A stretch of DNA of 64,000 nt from Pomacea canaliculata (lineage: Eukaryota; Mollusca; Gastropoda; Architaenioglossa; Ampullariidae): contig NC_037592.1 of assembly GCF_003073045.1 (NCBI RefSeq), positions 9,700,007 through 9,764,006 on the forward strand, in the 5' to 3' direction. Within the stretch, counting starts at the first letter, position 1. The number at the start of each line of letters is the position of its first letter. Positions 62,001-64,000 of the stretch are shown here, in pieces. The position numbers were made by a program, and so were the translations under genes. The notes under the pieces are model-generated. The model saw only the letters and a list, made by a program, of their open reading frames with translations. It did no database searches and was not told the origin of the DNA.

Positions 62001-63842
62001 GATATCGTATTACCAGAAAGTGTTACAAAAAAGGCAGAAGCAACAGACACTGGATAAGTTTTTTCCTTCAACCTCAAAGTGACAGAAAAGGGAAGTCACC
62101 CTCGATTTTACGATGCCACATGCTCATGGAGGGGGAATCCAAGCGATTCCACCCCTTCCTCCCCACACCGCCACCCACCCATGCCATCAAAACGGCAAGT
62201 TTTCTTATGTTTAAATGCTTTCTTTAATGTTTTTATGTTTATTGAACGCCATTTATATTGTATTATAACTGTTCTCATTTTTTTAAAAAAAACACCTATA
62301 TAGCCTGTAACTTTCAAATATTAGCAAGTCAACAGGGGCTGGGAACCAATTAAATCTATTTCTTTATTTCTTATGGGGAAAACTGTATCGGATACCAAAC
62401 ATTTCGGATACCGATCAACTTTCCAGAACGAGTTGTGGTCATTAAATGAGTTTCCACTGTATGCTTGACAGAAAAAAAAAGGAAGTCTCCTGTGAATGCA
62501 CTATGGGGAAGTGGATAGCCAAGTGGTAAAAGCACACTGGTTAATGCCCGATTAGCACAGCAAACTTGCCCCAGTCGACACAGCTGACTCCACAGAAGGG
62601 TTGGGGAAGGTAAGGCAGCGAGGGAGAGATGGACACTGCCATCACGTACTGCTAGCCCCAAGAAAAGTAAGGTCTCTAACACTTCACCTCCCAACGACTT
62701 GAAAAGGTTAGGGGATGACCTTTAACTTTTACCTTTACCTTTATGTACCACCTAGATACCAAGAGTACTAAGATTGTGGAAAACTAACAACAAAAATAAA
62801 TTAAGAAAATGTTGAGTAAAGATCGTTCAAAGCCTTCAAAGGTTTACCTTTGGTGGGGTCCACTTTTTAGGAGACTTCTCTTTTTCTTCTGAACTATTCT
62901 CCTTGTCACTAGATGGCGAGTTGCAGTTACTTGAATTGCTGGCAGCCTGCCAGATACGTTAAATGCAATGAGCTAATGAACTACATCCCTAATAACATCT
63001 TTGACACAGAGATCTTATTAAATAGGTATGTAACACAAAAACTAAATCAAATGATAAAATGAGGATTAAAATATTTCTTACAAATTTTACCAATATAAAA
63101 ATGTATGTCCCTAGTTAAAGTTAGTAACACTTTTTGCATTTACCTCTGCAGTAGGAAGGACACTAACAACAGTGCCTTTTAACCTGAAAGTAGCAAATAT
63201 AAAAAAAGCAATATTAACAATTCTGAAAATATTTTAACATTATATACTTTGTCTAGGGTCACTATGAGTGAGAAAAAGAACAGAAGAACAAGCTCTAGTC
63301 ACAAGTGGTTATTGTGTGTATTATTCAAATAAGACTTTATGTAGTCTTGAGGTAAAGGCACAGAGACAGAAATACCAATGATCTCTAATGACAATAATTA
63401 GCCCATCTCCCATGAGAACAAGATCATTTGGTCATCAACTCAACTTAAGGGAAGGACAAGTCCCGAAAATCATAAAAAAAATTAAATTCAATACAGGTAG
63501 ATCTGTTAAACCTATGACTTACAACTAGTTGTTTAATGCCCCTGGACAGACTGGATTTTTGTCTTTTCTGATCAGTTTTTTGGTTAAATGTCCAGCTGTA
63601 TAATCCTGGCTATAGACATTTATCTTTTTACATAATACATATTCATGCCTATGCAAATACATCAACTCTAACATCACATATCTTCTTCCACCTACAAGTA
63701 CAATGTCCAGCAAATATATCAATGCATATTACTTACACTTGGGCTCCAGCATTGACTTTGAATGTGACTGGTTCTCCAATGACAAGCAAGGTGTGCAGTG
63801 TAGTCCAAGCTTTATCAACCAGTGCATCAAGGGAATCTGTAC
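41096..63842 (-). CDS. BAZ1B: BAZ1B (WSTF) chromatin remodelling subunit, N-terminus beyond window
   Basis: Partial minus-strand gene with 31 coding exons in view, 63842-63737 to 41257-41096, which encode 1506 residues ending in RRSRRN and a stop. About 100 N-terminal residues lie to the right. Exons: 63183-63144, 62946-62848, 61038-60965, 60305-60140, 59780-58983, 58194-58082, 57805-57647, 57357-57249, 56608-56440, 55985-55882, 55665-55525, 55230-55073, 54496-54369, 53938-53764, 53605-53539, 52956-52842, 51810-51642, 51343-51179, 49711-49651, 49316-49209, 48839-48692, 46565-46423, 46301-46161, 45914-45867, 45324-45164, 44906-44839, 44162-43957, 43751-43674 and 42928-42785. Domain order: WAC tail, Lys-rich linker, DDT (residues about 554-692), WHIM motifs, two PHD fingers, bromodomain. 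In animals BAZ1B pairs with SMARCA5/ISWI in the WICH complex. The first PHD (KCKICRKKCDDDRLLLCDEC) and SPSSDKENSS favour BAZ1B over BAZ1A. The second PHD is absent from human BAZ1B. Confidence 0.95.
41566..42681. mobile_element. Tigger-like DNA element carrying a LINE insertion
   Basis: The right end reads ttatagaagtttgactg followed by TA (42682-42683). The left edge near 41566 reads ctgtaagtcaaccttccgta with agtcaaaa, a diverged partner in inverted orientation. Subterminal aactcgaat/agctcgaat motifs also pair. The 588-base LINE fragment at 41825-42412 interrupts it. It lies in the last BAZ1B intron. The left boundary is uncertain. Confidence 0.55.
41825..42412 (-). mobile_element. LINE fragment, C-terminal reverse transcriptase, in BAZ1B intron
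   Basis: The minus-strand frame 42412-42089 gives ILRPIWNSKALSLHTIFKAN, VKSVLLCESETWCVTNTITN and KIQAFANRCLRHILNIR. Farther 3' the sequence encodes decayed RRKWRWIGHTLRK-type sequence. This matches the C-terminus of abundant invertebrate endonuclease-reverse transcriptases (VLLYGSETW...CLRHILNI). It is 5'-truncated and nested within the Tigger-like element. Confidence 0.8.
42785..43751 (-). other. BAZ1B: BAZ1B bromodomain exons
   Basis: Exons 43751-43674 and 42928-42785 encode ICEDILQRLMKHPNSWPFLE, then PDYYSIIRKPMDFQTMQKKC, EFVEDAILVFSNAATYNQ. The acetyl-lysine-binding asparagine is present in the AATYN motif (human AEVYN). The final exon (41257-41096) supplies the last helix and a basic tail. 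Confidence 0.93.
44296..44612. repeat. Dispersed SINE-like repeat, two tandem partial copies
   Basis: Two units end with the same 3' motif, tcatgtcatctggtacaaag followed by aagaaatgg (near 44455) and tcatgtcatctgacatagta followed by caaagaagaaatt (near 44612). The motif recurs at 47780-48030 and 48580-48606. The shared 3' end with variable 5' length is typical of short retroposons. I see no convincing tRNA promoter boxes. Confidence 0.5.
44839..45324 (-). other. BAZ1B: BAZ1B second PHD finger, absent from human BAZ1B
   Basis: Exons 45324-45164 and 44906-44839 join within an Arg codon. They encode ACQECGGQDEELIQCGSCHS, then VYHLDCHQPPLRRAPRGSWE and CSNCKNGF. All eight zinc ligands of a Cys4-His-Cys3 PHD finger are present. 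Human BAZ1B has one PHD followed by an acidic linker, whereas Drosophila Acf1 has two PHDs. This may be an ancestral feature lost in vertebrates. An upstream acidic stretch (SSEEEEGGE) resembles the human linker. Confidence 0.88.
45409..45432. repeat. CT/CA microsatellite
   Basis: A run of tctctctc continuing into acacacacac, in a BAZ1B intron. Confidence 0.85.
46161..46301 (-). other. BAZ1B: BAZ1B first PHD finger
   Basis: A single 141-base exon encodes KCKICRKKCDDDRLLLCDEC, then NQAFHMYCLRPALVSVPRG and DWYCPACM. The Cys4-His-Cys3 pattern is complete (CxxC, CxxC, H..C, CxxC). It aligns closely with the only PHD of human BAZ1B (CKVCRKKGEDDKLILCDECN). The preceding exon (46565-46423) ends KWEKSAENA, as in human KWDMSAENA. 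Confidence 0.93.
47085..47560. repeat. Diverged tandem repeat, about 140-165 base units
   Basis: Three unit starts, ctcaaggaaaagaagc at 47178, ctcaaggaaaagaagc at 47320 and ctcaagaaaaagaagt at 47486, are spaced 142 and 166 bases apart. Each of the first two units also contains aatccaaca and a caagtctg-gtcacaagctt segment followed by tgctgctgca. A gcagaattctctgtagcg block recurs at about 47112 and 47363. It is non-coding and intronic in BAZ1B. Confidence 0.75.
47640..48030. repeat. Dispersed SINE-like repeat, further copies
   Basis: This includes gttaaagagctagtgtaacc, then cttcatctcatgtggttata and tcatccggtacag...aaagaagaaa (to about 47795), and a second unit ending tcatgtcatggtacagtaca followed by aagaagaaatc (to about 48029). 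Both share the 3' motif of the 44296-44612 repeat. Confidence 0.45.
48240..48606. repeat. Dispersed SINE-like repeat with 'gtgttttac' head
   Basis: The head gtgttttacaatgagtcagc resembles the fragment at 11788-11860, and the tail ggtcatgtcatctggtaaaa followed by ccaataaagaaaaatgg resembles the 44296 and 47640 repeats. This copy therefore links the two motifs into one family about 330-360 bases long. Confidence 0.5.
48893..49066. mobile_element. Tigger/pogo MITE, 174 bases, TA target
   Basis: The left end cagttggacctcgataagtc pairs with the right end, which in reverse complement is cagtcggacctcgataagtt. TA flanks both sides (48891-48892 and 49067-49068). It lies in the intron directly upstream (in transcript terms) of BAZ1B exon 48839-48692, only about 50 bases from the acceptor. 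It codes for nothing. Confidence 0.9.
49935..50640 (-). mobile_element. LINE fragment, C-terminal reverse transcriptase, in BAZ1B intron
   Basis: The minus-strand frame 50633-50229 gives VNARVQDSIKLNGDKIEEVD, SFTYLGTKMPNTG and LRIFKSNVISTLLYRSESWK, then LDVFQNRCLRRILNIFW. After that the frame breaks, and further sequence to about 49950 still resembles the tail (RGRP-, WR-LVEALCAT-H). The family is the same broad class as the fragments at 7275 and 41825. The 404-base intact frame suggests that it is the youngest LINE piece in the window. Confidence 0.85.
51179..52956 (-). other. BAZ1B: BAZ1B WHIM motif exons
   Basis: Exons 52956-52842, 51810-51642 and 51343-51179 encode PIGYDRHHNRYWIFTN, PGLYIEKGWV, GQNLWFTYPSVKDLDELLKA and LHPQGIREGALK. 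They match human PIGTDRNHNRYWLF, IEKGW and GQNLWFLCDSQKELDELLNC. In related remodellers WHIM motifs bind linker DNA and the ISWI C-terminus. The segment between them (51642-51780) is a variable Ser-rich insert. Confidence 0.88.
54150..54340 (-). mobile_element. CR1/L2-like LINE 3' tail
   Basis: Starts at ataataataaacatgagact and includes a gtgctcttagccttaaga segment and acaaagaggaatcagggaac, which matches in order the 3' tails at 29160-29420 and 58295-58510. It has only non-coding 3' sequence. Confidence 0.6.
55525..56608 (-). other. BAZ1B: BAZ1B DDT domain exons
   Basis: Exons 56608-56440, 55985-55882 and 55665-55525 encode LPNELFGDIAMVTEFVSSY, SGLLMPDAEYPIY, FAYLSRVLGVLLQTLQQDEL and YTVSELVRLCLRKHDS. 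These match the human DDT domain (FGDVAMVVEFLSCYSGLL, then LVILLQTLLQDEIAE). DDT domains of this class contact the ISWI ATPase. Confidence 0.9.
58290..58680 (-). mobile_element. CR1/L2-like LINE 3' end
   Basis: The low-coordinate end carries ataataataaatgcaaaatt, then the shared tail (cttaagaacaagaacgaaac, agagctgagagta). On the minus strand the high-coordinate end encodes WNFLPFHIRHLPTIESFKRA and LKIHLF, the terminal motif of CR1/L2 reverse transcriptases. A pure ATA repeat end fits the microsatellite 3' ends of these elements. Confidence 0.75.
58983..59780 (-). other. BAZ1B: BAZ1B long Lys/Ser-rich exon with acidic motifs
   Basis: A 798-base exon of 266 residues, 22% or more lysine by eye, with no stop. 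It holds three related acidic patches: IEINDSSDEEVSLAKIK, NEDSDFDVPLASL and RRDSSDSDVPLSKFFS. The first fits a SUMO-interaction motif. The others look like casein-kinase-2 targets. Human BAZ1B is also lysine-rich here but alignment is poor, so the region is fast-evolving. The exon happens to begin with ATG (MAEAAKRAE) right after the acceptor. Confidence 0.8.
60140..61038 (-). other. BAZ1B: BAZ1B conserved 'RPPSKE...FIR.NAVRAG' block
   Basis: Two exons (61038-60965 and 60305-60140) encode LPYKYSVQLEDGPIINSVP, then RVDRPPSKELIRLFIRANAV and SPWVVDDNLVAKHSLPSKFA. This block is strongly conserved with human BAZ1B (RPPNKEIVRYFIRHNALRAG) and confirms the paralogue. Its function is not established. 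Confidence 0.88.
60655..60845. mobile_element. hAT MITE, 191 bases, with perfect target duplication
   Basis: The left end CAGCGGTTCTCAACCTTTTA pairs with the right end, CAGCGGCTCTCAACCTGTGG in reverse complement. The flanks cattaaac (60647-60654) and cattaaac (60846-60853) form a perfect 8-base duplication. The interior is strikingly C/G-rich (runs of cccccc and ggggggc) compared with its AT-rich surroundings. It lies in a BAZ1B intron. Confidence 0.92.
61700..62459 (+). mobile_element. Tigger/pogo element with transposase C-terminus
   Basis: The termini CAGTGGAACTTTGACTAGC and, in reverse complement, CAGTGGAAACTCATTTAATG share CAGTGGAA. TA duplications flank at 61698-61699 and 62460-62461. 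Subterminal ggataccaa/ggatacc motifs occur in both arms. The 760-base element has lost most of its transposase gene and keeps the last ~50 codons (61933-62082). The element lies within a BAZ1B intron on the opposite strand. Confidence 0.88.
61933..62082 (+). pseudogene. Tigger transposase C-terminal relic with PIP box
   Basis: An open stretch from just after a TAG to a TGA encodes FVEKSFPNSAIGNRSLSMFN, then DNVISYYQKVLQKRQ, KQQTLDKFFPSTSK. QQTLDKFF fits the PCNA-interaction consensus QxxLxxFF, which is known from the C-terminus of Drosophila pogo transposase. No start codon or DDE domain remains, so it is a fragment. Confidence 0.7.
62505..62760 (+). mobile_element. tRNA-derived SINE
   Basis: Begins with ggggaagtggatagccaagt followed by ggtaaaagcacactgg, which resembles a tRNA D-arm/A-box region (TAGCCNAGTGG). 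The usual GGTTCGANTCC B-box is degenerate. The unit ends in a tail of repeated ttttacc/tttacc (62727-62745), the simple-repeat 3' end expected of a SINE. Only one copy is seen here. Confidence 0.5.
63144..63842 (-). other. BAZ1B: BAZ1B WAC-domain C-terminal exons
   Basis: Exons 63842-63737 and 63183-63144 encode DSLDALVDKAWTTLHTLLVI, then GEPVTFKV and LKGTVVSVLP. They match the end of the human WAC/kinase-region sequence (SLEKLVDTAW... KVKIVKIHP). In vertebrate WSTF this N-terminal part was reported to act as a tyrosine kinase on H2A.X. The residues assigned to that activity lie mostly outside the window, so conservation of the activity cannot be judged. Confidence 0.85.
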
Positions 63843-64000
63843 CTGCTCAGAAAAGTAATGGCAAGTGAGCAGCCTAAAAGAAAATAAACATTTCATTTTT
63901 TAATTGTTAGTCAACTTAAATATAGCTTGTTATTGCTCAGTATTTAGAACTTCAGCTAAAATTCATTTGTTTTCTTCATTCTGTTACAAAAATAAATCCA

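Noticed and set aside
1..64000. Operons, CRISPR arrays, rRNA or functional tRNA genes
   Set aside because: The window is intron-rich animal DNA. I found no array of spaced repeats and no cloverleaf with intact A and B boxes. The only tRNA-like sequence is the SINE head at 62505.

Overview
This is ordinary animal nuclear DNA: every coding region is split by GT-AG introns, is AT-rich between exons, and sits among many small transposon remnants. The four genes are clear orthologues of conserved bilaterian genes. The repeat mix (Tigger/pogo, hAT, piggyBac-like, non-LTR elements, tRNA-type SINE) and compact introns of 0.3-2 kb suggest a lophotrochozoan, most likely a mollusc. That placement is inference from style, not a proven identification.

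Layout: 1-4577 is intergenic with one hAT element. 4578-10388 (+) is GATD1, a DJ-1/PfpI-superfamily protein, complete in 7 exons. 10389-13136 is the convergent gap. 13137-22886 (-) is SAMM50, the mitochondrial outer-membrane beta-barrel insertase, complete in 14 coding exons. 22887-23278 is a 392-base gap between two opposed start codons, so probably a shared bidirectional promoter. 23279-32173 (+) is SPTY2D1, an SPT2-family histone chaperone, complete in 6 coding exons, one of them 2088 bases. 32174-41095 holds the convergent 3' ends. 41096-63842 (-) is BAZ1B (WSTF), with 31 coding exons visible and the first ~100 codons beyond the right edge.

The genes alternate in orientation (+ - + -). 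They do not form a pathway: one is a small amidotransferase-like protein, one is mitochondrial, and two act on chromatin. I rebuilt all exons by hand from splice sites and reading phase. All phases join without a frameshift, and each of the three complete genes ends in a stop at the expected place.

I see no previously undescribed biological system. The points most worth a second look are: a second PHD finger in BAZ1B that human BAZ1B lacks; a canonical PCNA-binding (PIP-box) motif kept in a Tigger transposase relic and a PIP-like motif in BAZ1B; a SUMO-interaction-like motif in the long BAZ1B exon; a long inverted repeat in SPTY2D1 intron 1; a piggyBac-like element with both TTAA ends in GATD1 intron 1; and several transposons with intact target-site duplications.
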